Part shown: piece by piece, positions 1-7,955 of the stretch
How positions within the stretch are numbered: position 1 is the stretch's first letter
Layout of the letters: each line of letters starts with the position of its first letter
NCBI RefSeq assembly: GCF_026314945.1
Contig: NZ_CP111121.1
Coordinates: forward strand, 4,092,001-4,156,000
Source of the DNA: Chryseobacterium fluminis
GTDB lineage: Bacteria; Bacteroidota; Bacteroidia; Flavobacteriales; Weeksellaceae
Length of the DNA: 64,000 nucleotides
Reading direction: 5' to 3'
Program-made: the position numbers and the translations under genes
The notes under the pieces: generated by a model
Databases searched by the model: none
Told to the model about the DNA's origin: nothing
What the model saw: only the letters and a program-made list of their open reading frames with translations

Positions 1-653
1 GGATGACCCGGCTGAAGGCCTATAGATCCTAAACTTCTTTGGGTAAAAACAAAATTAATTAAACTGATCACCATAACGATAGCTGCAAATCCAAAGGCAA
101 GATGCCATCTCAGATCTTCGGGAATATAGCTGGCAAGAATTTCTCCTTTTCCGATCGCAATACATAAATATCCGCCCAATAAGGCTCCAAGATTGATTCC
201 GGCATAAAAAAGTGAAAAGCCGGCGTCTGCCCTTGAATCATTGGGCTTATAAAGCTGTCCTACCATAGAAGAGATATTCGGCTTAAAAAATCCGGTTCCT
301 ACCACGGTAAATGCAATTCCCAGGAAGAAAAATTTGTGCGGATCTGTTGCGAGAATCAGACTTCCCACAATCATTAAAAGTCCGCCCCAGAACAGAGATT
401 TTCTGAAGCCTAAAATTTTATCGGCAAATAACCCTCCGATAAATGTAAAAGCATACACAAAAGCCTGCGTCGCACCATATTGAAGATTGGCTTCACTTTC
501 GTGAAAATTGAGTTGTGAAATCATAAAGAAAACCAACATTCCTCTCATTCCGTAGAAACAGAAGCGTTCCCACATTTCAGAGAAAAACAGACTCCAGATT
601 TGCCTAGGGTATTTTCCTTTGAAATTTTGTATTTCATCTAAAGTTAAGCTCAT
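1..653 (-). CDS. POT-family peptide MFS transporter, 3' end cut by window edge
   Basis: This is the N-terminal 217 codons of a proton-coupled oligopeptide transporter of the POT/PTR family in the inner membrane. The start ATG reads from 653 and the protein begins MSLTLDEIQNFKGKYPRQIW. The diagnostic POT pattern SEMWERFCFYGMRGMLVFFM follows, then the FIGG-FADK loop and the TGFFKPNISSMVGQLY motif after the fourth predicted helix. The C-terminal part lies beyond base 1. It is the first of three POT genes in the same orientation, and it resembles the 1729-3480 gene more closely (both have WERFxFYGMRxxL) than the 3612-5267 gene. The substrate is inferred to be di- or tripeptides from the family. 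Family assignment is secure; physiological substrate unknown. Confidence 0.93.
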   Translation of the reverse strand, partial: MSLTLDEIQNFKGKYPRQIWSLFFSEMWERFCFYGMRGMLVFFMISQLNFHESEANLQYGATQAFVYAFTFIGGLFADKILGFRKSLFWGGLLMIVGSLILATDPHKFFFLGIAFTVVGTGFFKPNISSMVGQLYKPNDSRADAGFSLFYAGINLGALLGGYLCIAIGKGEILASYIPEDLRWHLAFGFAAIVMVISLINFVFTQRSLGSIGLQPGH

Positions 654-670
654 AATGATCTATGATTAAT

Positions 671-1666
671 TTAATTAGGGGTTTTATAGTCTTGTTGATC
701 GAGTTCAAAACGAATTCTGTCCTGATCAATAATTTGTTTTAATTCTTCTTCTTTGGGAAGATACAGAAGATACTTGCTGGCGAAAAGATTATTTTTGTCA
801 TTAAGAACCGAATACTTTACAATGGTTTCATCTTTTTCGGAGCACAGTAAAATTCCGATCGTCGGATTATCACCTTCACCGCGTTTCAGATCGTCATACA
901 TTCTTACATACATGTCCATCTGGCCGATGTCCTGATGTGAAAGTTCGCCGGTTTTCAAATCGATAATAACGAAGCATTTTAAGATATAATTGTAAAAAAC
1001 CAGATCGATATAAAAATCTGAAGTATCTGTGGAAATATGCTGTTGTCTTGAAACAAAAGCAAAGCCTTTCCCAAATTCCAGTAAGAATTTCTGAATATGA
1101 TCGATAATAGCCGTTTCAATCTCTTTTTCGGAAATTTTTTCATCGGTTTTTAGTCCCAAGAATTCAAAAATGTAAGGATCTTTTAAGACACTATGAATCG
1201 TTTCGTCGGTGTTCTTTTTATGTTCCAGAACTCTTTCATAAGCGAGAGAACTGATCTGTCTTTTCAGGTCCCGGGAATTCCAGTGGTTTTGAACAGATTC
1301 ATTGATATAATAATTCATTTTATCTGAATTATCAAGCTTTATTAATAATCTGTAATGGGTCCAACTCAATTGTTGACGCAATGCGTCAACAATTGGAAAT
1401 GCAGTATAAAACTTACGCATATTGGAAAGGTTCGTGTAGTCAAAGCCTTTTCCAAATTCTGCAGTCAGCTTTTTTGAAAGGTTTTTTAAAGTAAATTTTC
1501 CGTACGCTGCACGTTCTTTTCCTTTTTGTTCATCTTCAACGATGAGTTTTCCGATTTGCCAATACGTAAGCAAAAGAGTAGAATTCGCCATTCGAAAAAC
1601 TTTTTCGCGCGATTGGGTAATAAGCTCTCTTACTGATTGAAATAAAGAATCTTCGGAAATTTCCAT
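671..1666 (-). CDS. YhcG/DUF1016-family PDDEXK nuclease domain protein
   Basis: 331 aa starting MEISEDSLFQSVRELITQSR. The frame stays open upstream to 1801 but the extra 45 residues are Cys-rich, unlike the family, and would run into the end of the transporter gene, so the ATG at 1666 is preferred. The N-terminal half fits the DUF1016 helical domain (YWQIGKLIVEDEQKG, then YGKFTLKNLSKKL and LSWTHYRLLIKL). The C-terminal half fits the PD-(D/E)xK nuclease-like domain, with FYIDLVFYNYILKCFVIIDLK giving the Asp and Asp-Leu-Lys positions. Homologues often travel with restriction-modification or mobile DNA, but here the gene sits between two transporter genes with no methylase in sight. Nuclease activity is inferred from the fold, and the biological role is unknown. 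Confidence 0.85.
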   Translation of the reverse strand: MEISEDSLFQSVRELITQSREKVFRMANSTLLLTYWQIGKLIVEDEQKGKERAAYGKFTLKNLSKKLTAEFGKGFDYTNLSNMRKFYTAFPIVDALRQQLSWTHYRLLIKLDNSDKMNYYINESVQNHWNSRDLKRQISSLAYERVLEHKKNTDETIHSVLKDPYIFEFLGLKTDEKISEKEIETAIIDHIQKFLLEFGKGFAFVSRQQHISTDTSDFYIDLVFYNYILKCFVIIDLKTGELSHQDIGQMDMYVRMYDDLKRGEGDNPTIGILLCSEKDETIVKYSVLNDKNNLFASKYLLYLPKEEELKQIIDQDRIRFELDQQDYKTPN

Positions 1667-1728
1667 CTTACGAAAATAAAAAAAACCTCTGACTTGGCAG
1701 AGGTTTTCATTGTATTTTATTAATGCAG

Positions 1729-3480
1729 TTAGTTTACACCGTGCATCATTTTCTTTAAAATAGGAGAGATTAAAGCTAAAATTACAGCAGCAATACCACA
1801 CAGTACCACGAATACCATAAAGAATTCGAATAAGTTATGGATCTCAAATCCGGCGAACGTAGGGTTTGCCAAAGGTAACTGAGCCTTTTCAAAAGCGGCC
1901 ACCTGATTTGCATTTAAGGTAACCTTTTTATCTAAAACATCCTGAAGATTTACCCCGATTTCCTGTGCTTTGGAGAATTTATCGCCCGTAGCCGGAATCA
2001 ATGCTCCCAGCGATCCTGCCAATGCATATCCGGCAGCATTGGAAATAAAGAATACTCCATATAATAAAGAGGCAAATCTTTTTGGAGCCAATTTACCTAC
2101 CAATGATAAACCGATTGGTGATAGACAAAGCTCCCCGCAAGTTTGAATGAAATATAAAAGCATTAACCATTTAATAGCCAATAAACCAGAATTTCCGAGA
2201 TCTTTTACGTTGTGTGCAATGATAAAATAACTTAATGCAATCAAAGCCAAACCAATCGCCTGCTTCATAGGAGATACCGGCTCCTTTCCTTTAGCTCTTA
2301 ATTTATCCCAACACAGACTGAAAGGTACCGCCAATAGGACAACGAAGATACCGTTAAAAATCTGAACCATGGATGGAGGCATGTTCCATCCGAAGATGTT
2401 TCTGTCTGTTTGATTATCTGCAATAAATGTTAATGAAGAACCTGCCTGCTCGAAAGCTGCCCAGAAGAAAATAATAAAGAATGATACGATATAAATTACC
2501 CAGATTCTCTGTTTTTCCACCTTGTTTTCAGCAGAGCTCATAATTAAGAATGCTAAAGCAATACCGGCCGCATAAATGAAAGGATAAATAACTCCTTTGA
2601 TCAGCTGTCCCATTTCTACTGCTTTAAACCCGAATTCTCCCACCAGTAAATATCTGAAAGCGAAGAAAAGAATAACAAAGATACCTCCTGTGATCCCTAA
2701 TGACGCTCCGGAGAATTTTGCCGTCTGAGTTTCACCTTCTTCAAAATCTGCACTTGTATTGTTTTTAGGTAATCCGCCGATAGGTCTTCCTTCAGGGGTT
2801 ACGACATATTTGTTTTTAAGGATAAAGAAGGTTATTGTTCCGATTACCATCGCAATGGAAGCCGCTAAGAACCCCCACTTAAAAGCGAAAATATCTCTTA
2901 CTCCTGTCGCAGCATCCTTAACGTCTCCTACGTACGGACAAATAAACTGTCCTAAAAACGCACCGATATTGATTCCCATATAGAAAATCGTAAAAGCGGA
3001 ATCCAGTTTTGATTTTTCCTGCTTAGGATAAAGACTTCCTACCATCGAGGAAATATTTGGCTTAAAGAATCCGTTACCGAAAATAATAACGAATAAAGCC
3101 AGCCACATGATCGTTTTTGCACTTCCTAAGTCAGCTGAAAAGCTTGATGCGCTGATGAACAGTAAAAACTGCCCGATGGCCATTAATGAACCTCCGATCA
3201 GGATCGCGTTTCTGTTTCCGATATATTTGTCAGCAATGAAACCTCCCAAAAGCGGAGTAAGATAACATAAAGCTAAAAATCCGCCATAGATGATCGCTGC
3301 ATCTGCTTCTTTTATTAGTAAGGAATTTACCATGAAGAGCGTCAGAAGTGCTCTCATTCCATAAAAGTTGAAACGCTCCCACATTTCTGTTCCGAAAAGT
3401 ACCCACAATCCTTTTGGGTGTCTGGAACTTCTTTCTACAATTTCATCCGGCTTAGGACCTAATGCTTGAGTATTATCCAT
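1729..3480 (-). CDS. POT-family peptide MFS transporter
   Basis: 583 aa inner-membrane proton/oligopeptide symporter. It starts with MDNTQALGPKPDEIVER, and the POT signature GTEMWERFNFYGMRALLTLF lies near residues 30-49. The second signature, FGNGFFKPNISSMVGSLYPK, is at the end of the fourth helix. The C-terminal half has the expected GELCLSPIGLSLVGKLAP motif. Twelve to fourteen hydrophobic segments are readable, and length is normal for the family. A full flavobacterial promoter lies upstream (3509-3538), so the gene is probably transcribed alone or with the YhcG gene downstream. Substrate is inferred from the family. Confidence 0.95.
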   Translation of the reverse strand: MDNTQALGPKPDEIVERSSRHPKGLWVLFGTEMWERFNFYGMRALLTLFMVNSLLIKEADAAIIYGGFLALCYLTPLLGGFIADKYIGNRNAILIGGSLMAIGQFLLFISASSFSADLGSAKTIMWLALFVIIFGNGFFKPNISSMVGSLYPKQEKSKLDSAFTIFYMGINIGAFLGQFICPYVGDVKDAATGVRDIFAFKWGFLAASIAMVIGTITFFILKNKYVVTPEGRPIGGLPKNNTSADFEEGETQTAKFSGASLGITGGIFVILFFAFRYLLVGEFGFKAVEMGQLIKGVIYPFIYAAGIALAFLIMSSAENKVEKQRIWVIYIVSFFIIFFWAAFEQAGSSLTFIADNQTDRNIFGWNMPPSMVQIFNGIFVVLLAVPFSLCWDKLRAKGKEPVSPMKQAIGLALIALSYFIIAHNVKDLGNSGLLAIKWLMLLYFIQTCGELCLSPIGLSLVGKLAPKRFASLLYGVFFISNAAGYALAGSLGALIPATGDKFSKAQEIGVNLQDVLDKKVTLNANQVAAFEKAQLPLANPTFAGFEIHNLFEFFMVFVVLCGIAAVILALISPILKKMMHGVN

Positions 3481-3508
3481 TTTTATTGTTAATTTTTGTT
3501 AAGACTGA

Positions 3509-3538
3509 CAAATATAGTTTTTTTTGTGTTTTCAGCAA
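3509..3538 (-). promoter_or_regulatory. Flavobacterial-type promoter of the POT gene
   Basis: On the minus strand, TATATTTG (3509-3516) matches the flavobacterial -7 consensus TAnnTTTG exactly. A TTG (3536-3538) lies 19 bases upstream, within the 17-23 spacing expected for the -33 element. The start codon of the transporter at 3480 is about 29 bases downstream. Confidence 0.6.
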
Positions 3539-3560
3539 GATTTTAATTTTATATTTAAAT

Positions 3561-3589
3561 AAAAAAGCTGCAGACCTATTCTACAGCTT
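3561..3589 (-). terminator. Rho-independent terminator after the third POT gene
   Basis: On the minus strand, AAGCTG and CAGCTT form a stem-loop ending in a T run (plus-strand A run 3561-3566). It sits about 23 bases beyond the stop codon at 3612 and separates this gene from the next promoter. Confidence 0.6.
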
Positions 3590-3611
3590 GATTTTCTTTA
3601 TGTTTGTAAAA

Positions 3612-5267
3612 TTAGTGTCCTTTTTCTTTCATGATTTTGTTGAGTCTTTTTAACATCGATAGCCCCAATAGTGTGGCAAATATCAACAGCGCAAAGTTCA
3701 CAAGGAAGTAATTCATCTTATTGTCGTAGCTGTACCAGGTGCTTGCTAAAATCCCTGAAAGTTTATTACCTACGGAGTTAGCCAGGAAAAAGCCTCCCAT
3801 CATCAGTGCCGTAATTCTTGCAGGGGAAAGTTTGGAAACAAATGAAAGACCCATGGGAGAAAGGCAAAGCTCACCGACAGTAATAACTCCATAACTGGCC
3901 ACCAGCCACCAGGGCGAAACTTTCACTGCGCCGTTATCTCCGGCCCAAACTGCCAGCACCATGACCAGACAGGACAATCCTGAAATAAAAAGTCCCAAAA
4001 CAATTTTTGTAGGGGTCAGAGGTTCTTTCCCTTTTCTTCTTAACAGGGCCCAGAACCCCACGATAAGTGGTGTTAATGCGATTACCCAAAACGGATTGAT
4101 CGATTGAAACAGTTCTGTATTGTAAAGATAAACTTTCTTTTCAGGGTTGTTTTCCAATTCTGCACGCTGTTCATGTGAGATGTTTTTAAAATAGATGTCT
4201 TTGCCCTGTTCTTTGATGGTATTTCCGTCTTTATCTTTTTGGGACTGATACTGATCGTCATACACAGAAACTTCCTTGTCTTCATAACCTTTCCCGTCAA
4301 CCATATAAATTCCTTCCAAAGGTTTCTCCAGAGCTGCGGGCACACTTCTGTCGGTATAGTAATTGGCCCATCTTGTCAAAGCTGTTCCGTTCTGCTTGAA
4401 GACAGCCCAGAAAAACATACTGATCAGAAAGACCGATAACAGAGCTCCGATGGATGATTTTTCCTGGGGTTTTGCTTTAAAATAAAGAGAAGCATAAAAA
4501 TAGATGACAGGAACGCAGGCAAAAATAAAGGCATCCGTACTGTCGCTTCCGAAAATATTTCCCGGTATAACCCAACCGATCACTCCTGCAATGATAGCCG
4601 GCAGGAAAACCTTAATCATAATCTCAGAAAGCTTTGTATCACCTTCCTGTACTGGTTTCATCTGAGCAGCATGGATATAGTGCTTTCTTCCAATGGTAAA
4701 AATAACCATCCCGATGAGCATCCCGACTCCGGCAGTGATGAAAGCTTCGCCCCAGCCGAATTTATTCCGCATAAAGGCTGCAATGATATTACAGATAAAC
4801 GCTCCGATATTGATTCCCATATAAAAAATATTATATCCCGAATCTTTATTGGCCTTATAAGGTTCTTCTGAATATAAATTTCCCAACAGGGTGGAAATGG
4901 TAGGCTTAAAGAATCCGTTTCCAATGATAATCAGAGCTAAAGAAGAATAAAAAAGCGTCAGATCTTTAAATACCCCCATCCCGATATATCCGGCAGCCAT
5001 TAAGATTCCCCCAAGATAAATAGACTTTATATATCCTAAAACCCTGTCTGCTAAAAACCCGCCGATAAAAGGGGTGAGATAAGTCAGGGCAATATAGGTT
5101 CCGAAAATATCATCTGCTGTTTTGTCGGGAAGCCCAAGTCCGCCTTTTATTCCGGTAGGTTCAATAACATACAGAACAAAGATTCCGAGAATGAGATAGT
5201 ACCCGAAACGTTCCCACATCTCTGTGAAAAACAGAAAGGGAAGGCCTTTAGGATGTTTAGTCTTCAT
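3612..5267 (-). CDS. POT-family peptide MFS transporter
   Basis: 551 aa from the ATG at 5267 (MKTKHPKGLPFLFFTEMWER). An upstream in-frame start at 5369 would add 34 hydrophobic residues not seen in the family, so it is not used. POT signatures: FTEMWERFGYYLILGIFVLY near the N terminus, IGNGFFKPTISTLLGNLYSE after helix four, and GELCLSPMGLSFVSKLSP in the C-terminal half. A long soluble insertion between helices (roughly residues 315-385, rich in Lys, Asp and Glu) distinguishes it from its two neighbours. Such an insert is common in Bacteroidota POT proteins. Proton-driven uptake of small peptides is inferred from the family. Confidence 0.94.
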   Translation of the reverse strand: MKTKHPKGLPFLFFTEMWERFGYYLILGIFVLYVIEPTGIKGGLGLPDKTADDIFGTYIALTYLTPFIGGFLADRVLGYIKSIYLGGILMAAGYIGMGVFKDLTLFYSSLALIIIGNGFFKPTISTLLGNLYSEEPYKANKDSGYNIFYMGINIGAFICNIIAAFMRNKFGWGEAFITAGVGMLIGMVIFTIGRKHYIHAAQMKPVQEGDTKLSEIMIKVFLPAIIAGVIGWVIPGNIFGSDSTDAFIFACVPVIYFYASLYFKAKPQEKSSIGALLSVFLISMFFWAVFKQNGTALTRWANYYTDRSVPAALEKPLEGIYMVDGKGYEDKEVSVYDDQYQSQKDKDGNTIKEQGKDIYFKNISHEQRAELENNPEKKVYLYNTELFQSINPFWVIALTPLIVGFWALLRRKGKEPLTPTKIVLGLFISGLSCLVMVLAVWAGDNGAVKVSPWWLVASYGVITVGELCLSPMGLSFVSKLSPARITALMMGGFFLANSVGNKLSGILASTWYSYDNKMNYFLVNFALLIFATLLGLSMLKRLNKIMKEKGH

Positions 5268-5520
5268 ATAATCAAATTTCAAATTTCTCAAAAATAAGTT
5301 TTTAATTTCAATTGATAAAATAAATAATATTAAGCAGAAATGATAAGTGAAATGAATCCAGTATTCCAATGGTGCATTCGGATGATAGAGAACAATTCTG
5401 ATTGATTTTACAATTTCTATGGTTTATATGTGCGAATAAATGTAGAATTCCGATCGGGAACTGGGATGAGAAAGAAAGCTTCTGATCATTTAAAATTTGT
5501 ATTGTTTATGTACAGATAAA

Positions 5521-5617
5521 TTGCATAAAAAACACAAGCGTATTTCTCCTGGATGTGATATTAGTTTTCTAGTTTCGGAGTGTCAATAGTGACAAATAAT
5601 CATTAAAAAAAACCATT
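5521..5617 (+). promoter_or_regulatory. Conserved upstream element of a Cys-rich peptide gene, copy 1
   Basis: This stretch is nearly identical to 7614-7709, which lies directly upstream of another double-glycine peptide gene. A shorter version (about 7326-7384) precedes the third. It contains TAGTTTCG (5570-5577), one mismatch from the flavobacterial -7 consensus, followed by the block GTGTCAATAGTGACAAATAA and an A-rich run ending at the start codon. It probably carries the promoter and translation-initiation region shared by the three peptide genes. Confidence 0.6.
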
Positions 5618-5800
5618 ATGAAAAATTTAAAAAAACTTTCGAGAACAGATTTGAAATTTATTGAAGGAGGTTTTGTAGAAGAGAATAGCGAAGGAGGACG
5701 CTATAAATGTTGTTCTAATAACAGCGATGCATGTAGTGAATGTGTTTATATCAGGTCCAGACCTAAATGCAGTAGCGGATCTTATCCTGTACCTTGTTAA
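5618..5800 (+). CDS. Bacteriocin-like Cys-rich peptide with double-glycine leader (peptide 1)
   Basis: 60 aa precursor. The N-terminal 18 residues, MKNLKKLSRTDLKFIEGG, form a double-glycine leader of the Bacteroidota bacteriocin-like type (LSRxxLKxIxGG), normally cut after GG by a C39 peptidase/transporter. The 42-residue remainder holds six Cys (KCC, ACSEC, KC and a terminal PC), suggesting up to three disulfides. It shares leader and upstream region with the genes at 7385 and 7710. A terminator follows immediately. A bacteriocin or signalling role is inferred only from the leader; activity unknown. Confidence 0.85.
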   Translation: MKNLKKLSRTDLKFIEGGFVEENSEGGRYKCCSNNSDACSECVYIRSRPKCSSGSYPVPC

Positions 5801-5809
5801 AAACAAACG

Positions 5810-5843
5810 AGGCCGTCTCACAACTCGTGAAAACGGCCTTTTT
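5810..5843 (+). terminator. Rho-independent terminator after peptide 1
   Basis: AGGCCGT (5810-5816) pairs with ACGGCCT (5833-5839) and is followed by a T run. It lies 10 bases past the stop codon of the peptide gene. Confidence 0.8.
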
Positions 5844-5935
5844 AATGAGTTTTCCTGTACCCTATACGAGAAGGGTTTTCTCAACCTACATCATTGAGTT
5901 GTGATACACCTTCCTTTATTGTTAAAATTAAATAT

Positions 5936-6775
5936 ATGTATAGTTATAGTAATCTTAAATATATAATAATTTTCGTCTTTTGTATTTTCCCCCTTGTTTC
6001 TGCCCAGAAATATCGTTTCGTATATACTTATGCCTCTATACCTGATACCCTGAATAAAAACCATATTATCAATGAGAATATGCTTTTGGAGATTGATAAG
6101 GAAAAATCTGTTTTTATCAGTCAAAAAAAGATGATTTCTGACTCTACCATGATCGAAGATGCTAAAAAAGAAATTATAACAATGCCGGATGAAAATATTA
6201 ATACAAGGTATATTGTTATAAAAAAATATCCTGATCTTAAAACCTCTTTAATAACAGATGAATTTTCAACATCCTATAATTTTATTGTTTCTGACGACAG
6301 GTCCTTAAACTGGGTTCTTCTTCCTGAAAAAAAGACTATTAGGACTTATGACTGTCAAAGAGCAGAAGTAGATTTTGCCGGAAGAAGATGGATAGCCTGG
6401 TTTACGGAAGAAATTCCATTTAATGATGGGCCATATAAATTTAGAGGTTTACCAGGGCTAATCGTAGAAATTACAGACACTACAAATTCCCACAGCTTTC
6501 ACCTTCAGGGAATGAAAAAGGTAACGGATAACTCTATCTCAAATATAATCGATGAAAAAGAGAAACCCCGAAATTTTACTTTGAAAGATTTCGTTAAATT
6601 TTATAAAGAATATCGCAGAGATCCTGTCAGAGAATTCAGACAGAAAGCTTTGAGTGGCGATATATATTATGAGTCAGAAGAAAAAAGACAGGAACATATG
6701 AGATTAGTAGAAAATCTCAGAAAAGAAAGATTAAAAAAAGATAATAATATTATTGAGATTGATTTGTTGAGATAA
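5936..6775 (+). CDS. GLPGLI family exported protein
   Basis: 279 aa from the ATG at 5936, which places a clean signal peptide (YIIIFVFCIFPLVSAQ) at the N terminus. An in-frame ATG at 5894 would add 14 polar residues and is less likely. The family name motif appears as FRGLPGLIVEI about three-fifths along, preceded by the conserved FAGRRWIAWFTEEIPFNDGP block. The family is confined mainly to Bacteroidota and its function is unknown; proteins are predicted periplasmic or surface exposed. It lies in a cluster with Cys-rich peptides, a VKOR fusion and two more GLPGLI genes. Its last 15 codons are identical at DNA level to those of the 10406 gene. Confidence 0.88.
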   Translation: MYSYSNLKYIIIFVFCIFPLVSAQKYRFVYTYASIPDTLNKNHIINENMLLEIDKEKSVFISQKKMISDSTMIEDAKKEIITMPDENINTRYIVIKKYPDLKTSLITDEFSTSYNFIVSDDRSLNWVLLPEKKTIRTYDCQRAEVDFAGRRWIAWFTEEIPFNDGPYKFRGLPGLIVEITDTTNSHSFHLQGMKKVTDNSISNIIDEKEKPRNFTLKDFVKFYKEYRRDPVREFRQKALSGDIYYESEEKRQEHMRLVENLRKERLKKDNNIIEIDLLR

Positions 6776-6848
6776 TTGAGGCGTCTGAACGGTCATTTCC
6801 AAAAACATTTTCCTGGAATAATGTAAAAGAACCACCTCTTAATCTGGA

Positions 6849-7238
6849 TTACTCTTCAGTGACTTTTAATTTATTTTTTAATTCCTCGTTTTCTTGTTTG
6901 AGAAGTGCATTTTGCTCTTTTAGAATAGTAATATAATCTTGTAAACTATCTAACAATACATTTGGTATATTAAAATGTTGATTATAATAGTTGCCTGAAT
7001 GATCGTTAAAAGTCGAGTTGTCATTGTGTACCATTTTCAATTCTTTCTCTTCTTTGATATCTTCAACCGGTACTTCAAGAGCGTCAGCCAACTTTTGCCA
7101 TTCATCATCATGAATTTTTACTTCTCCTCTTTCTTTGCGGGAGTAATTGGATGGATCTGTAGAGAGTATCTTAGCCATTTTTTCCTGAGACATACCTTTT
7201 TGTTTACGTAAGTTTCTAAGTTTTTCGTGAATCATCAT
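6849..7238 (-). CDS. XRE-type helix-turn-helix regulator with coiled-coil tail
   Basis: About 130 aa. The start is placed at 7238 (MMIHEKLRNLRKQKGMSQEK); the next ATG at 7235 is equally plausible, and the longer frame to 7283 adds a hydrophobic stretch untypical of the family. Residues 3-60 form an HTH_3 domain (LRKQKGMSQEKMAKILSTDP, then SNYSRKERGE and LADALEVPVEDI). The C-terminal 35 residues are a heptad-rich coiled coil (ITILKEQNALLKQENEELKN), likely for dimerisation. It is read away from the peptide gene at 7385 and shares a 146-bp intergenic region with it, so control of the peptide cluster is a reasonable inference. Confidence 0.82.
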   Translation of the reverse strand: MMIHEKLRNLRKQKGMSQEKMAKILSTDPSNYSRKERGEVKIHDDEWQKLADALEVPVEDIKEEKELKMVHNDNSTFNDHSGNYYNQHFNIPNVLLDSLQDYITILKEQNALLKQENEELKNKLKVTEE

Positions 7239-7249
7239 TAAAATGTTTT

Positions 7250-7272
7250 TTACAAATATGCAAAACATGTAA
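7250..7272. promoter_or_regulatory. Possible operator: inverted repeat between regulator and peptide 2
   Basis: TTACA (7250-7254) and TGTAA (7268-7272) form an inverted repeat, overlapping the palindrome ACATGT. On the minus strand CATATTTG in this interval is one base off the -7 consensus for the regulator gene, so a repressor bound here would block its own promoter. Evidence is weak, since short inverted repeats are frequent in AT-rich DNA. Confidence 0.25.
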
Positions 7273-7337
7273 CTATTCTGCAAGAAAATTACAGGAAAAA
7301 TGCATGAGTCATTTCACAGTCATTTGATTTTTGTTTT

Positions 7338-7345
7338 TAGATTTG
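7338..7345 (+). promoter_or_regulatory. -7 promoter element of peptide 2
   Basis: TAGATTTG matches the flavobacterial -7 consensus TAnnTTTG and lies 39 bases before the start codon of the 7385 gene. No -33 TTG is seen at the normal distance. The downstream sequence (TGTCAATAGTGA followed by AATAATCATTAAAA) is shared with the upstream regions of the other two peptide genes. Confidence 0.45.
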
Positions 7346-7384
7346 GAATGTCAATAGTGATCAATAATCATTAAAAAAACTATT

Positions 7385-7588
7385 ATGAAAAAAAATGATT
7401 TAAAAAAATTGAAAGGGAGCTTATCCAGAAACGAATTGAAAACAATCAGAGGAGGCGTAGTAAGGGAGGATCCATATGATATGGGTTGTGCATGTATAAA
7501 AGCAACTTGCTATGTTATGTATGGTAATGGTGATTGTCATTGCAATGATACTCCTGAAGGCTTTTGTTGCCCTACTAAAAGTTTATAA
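7385..7588 (+). CDS. Bacteriocin-like Cys-rich peptide with double-glycine leader (peptide 2)
   Basis: 67 aa. The 24-residue leader is MKKNDLKKLKGSLSRNELKT followed by IRGG. The 43-residue remainder contains seven Cys, including GCAC, DCHC and FCC. The GCAC near its start and the FCC near its end are shared with peptide 3 at 7710, so these two are recent paralogues, while peptide 1 is more distant. An odd Cys count leaves one thiol unpaired or allows intermolecular bonding. The product is inferred to be exported and trimmed after GG; no dedicated C39 transporter is present in this window. Confidence 0.85.
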   Translation: MKKNDLKKLKGSLSRNELKTIRGGVVREDPYDMGCACIKATCYVMYGNGDCHCNDTPEGFCCPTKSL

Positions 7589-7613
7589 AACATATACAGA
7601 TTCTGCAAGAAAA

Positions 7614-7709
7614 TTGCATAAAAAATACAAGCGTATTTCTCATAGATGTGATATTGGTTTTCTAGTTTCGGAGTGTCAATAGTGACAAATAATCATTAAA
7701 AAAAACATT
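7614..7709 (+). promoter_or_regulatory. Conserved upstream element of a Cys-rich peptide gene, copy 2
   Basis: Nearly identical to 5521-5617 over about 96 bases, with only a handful of substitutions. It includes TAGTTTCG (7663-7670) as the likely -7 element and the AATAATCATTAAAA block just before the start codon. Retention of the whole non-coding block alongside divergent coding sequence suggests shared regulation or recent cassette duplication. Confidence 0.6.
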
Positions 7710-7889
7710 ATGAAAAAATATGATCTGAAAAGCATGAAAGGAAGCTTGTCGAGAAATGAGCTTAAAGTAATTACAGGTGGGAGAGCATCAATAGAAGAAG
7801 CAGGATGTGCTTGCACAAATGCAGCTTGTGCAAATACCCATGGCGGGAATGGTGATTCTTACTGTAACGGCACTTTCTGTTGTGGATAA
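7710..7889 (+). CDS. Bacteriocin-like Cys-rich peptide with double-glycine leader (peptide 3)
   Basis: Only 59 aa and easily missed. The ATG at 7710 opens MKKYDLKSMKGSLSRNELKV followed by ITGG, a leader closely matching peptide 2 (GSLSRNELK is identical). The 35-residue remainder has six Cys arranged GCAC, AAC, YC and a C-terminal FCCG, plus a Gly/Asn-rich middle. Stop TAA is at 7887-7889, with a terminator 22 bases on. The conserved upstream element, leader and Cys pattern all support a real gene. It lies directly upstream of the VKOR-thioredoxin fusion, which could supply its disulfides. Confidence 0.85.
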   Translation: MKKYDLKSMKGSLSRNELKVITGGRASIEEAGCACTNAACANTHGGNGDSYCNGTFCCG

Positions 7890-7910
7890 CTGACCAGGTT
7901 ATCAAAAATG

Positions 7911-7935
7911 GCAACAGGAAACTGTTGCTGTTTTT
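7911..7935 (+). terminator. Terminator between peptide 3 and the VKOR fusion
   Basis: GCAACAG, a GAAA tetraloop and CTGTTGC are followed by TGTTTTT. The hairpin ends 20 bases before the ATG at 7956, so the abundant peptide message is probably ended or attenuated before the oxidoreductase gene. Confidence 0.7.
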
Positions 7936-7955
7936 AAATGTAAAAGATATAGTAA

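Noticed and set aside
753-935. Plus-strand 60-codon frame inside the YhcG gene
   Set aside because: Antisense to a well-supported coding region, without signal, motif or promoter; a shadow.
2759-2983. Plus-strand frame within a POT transporter gene
   Set aside because: Antisense shadow of helices rich in Ile and Leu codons.
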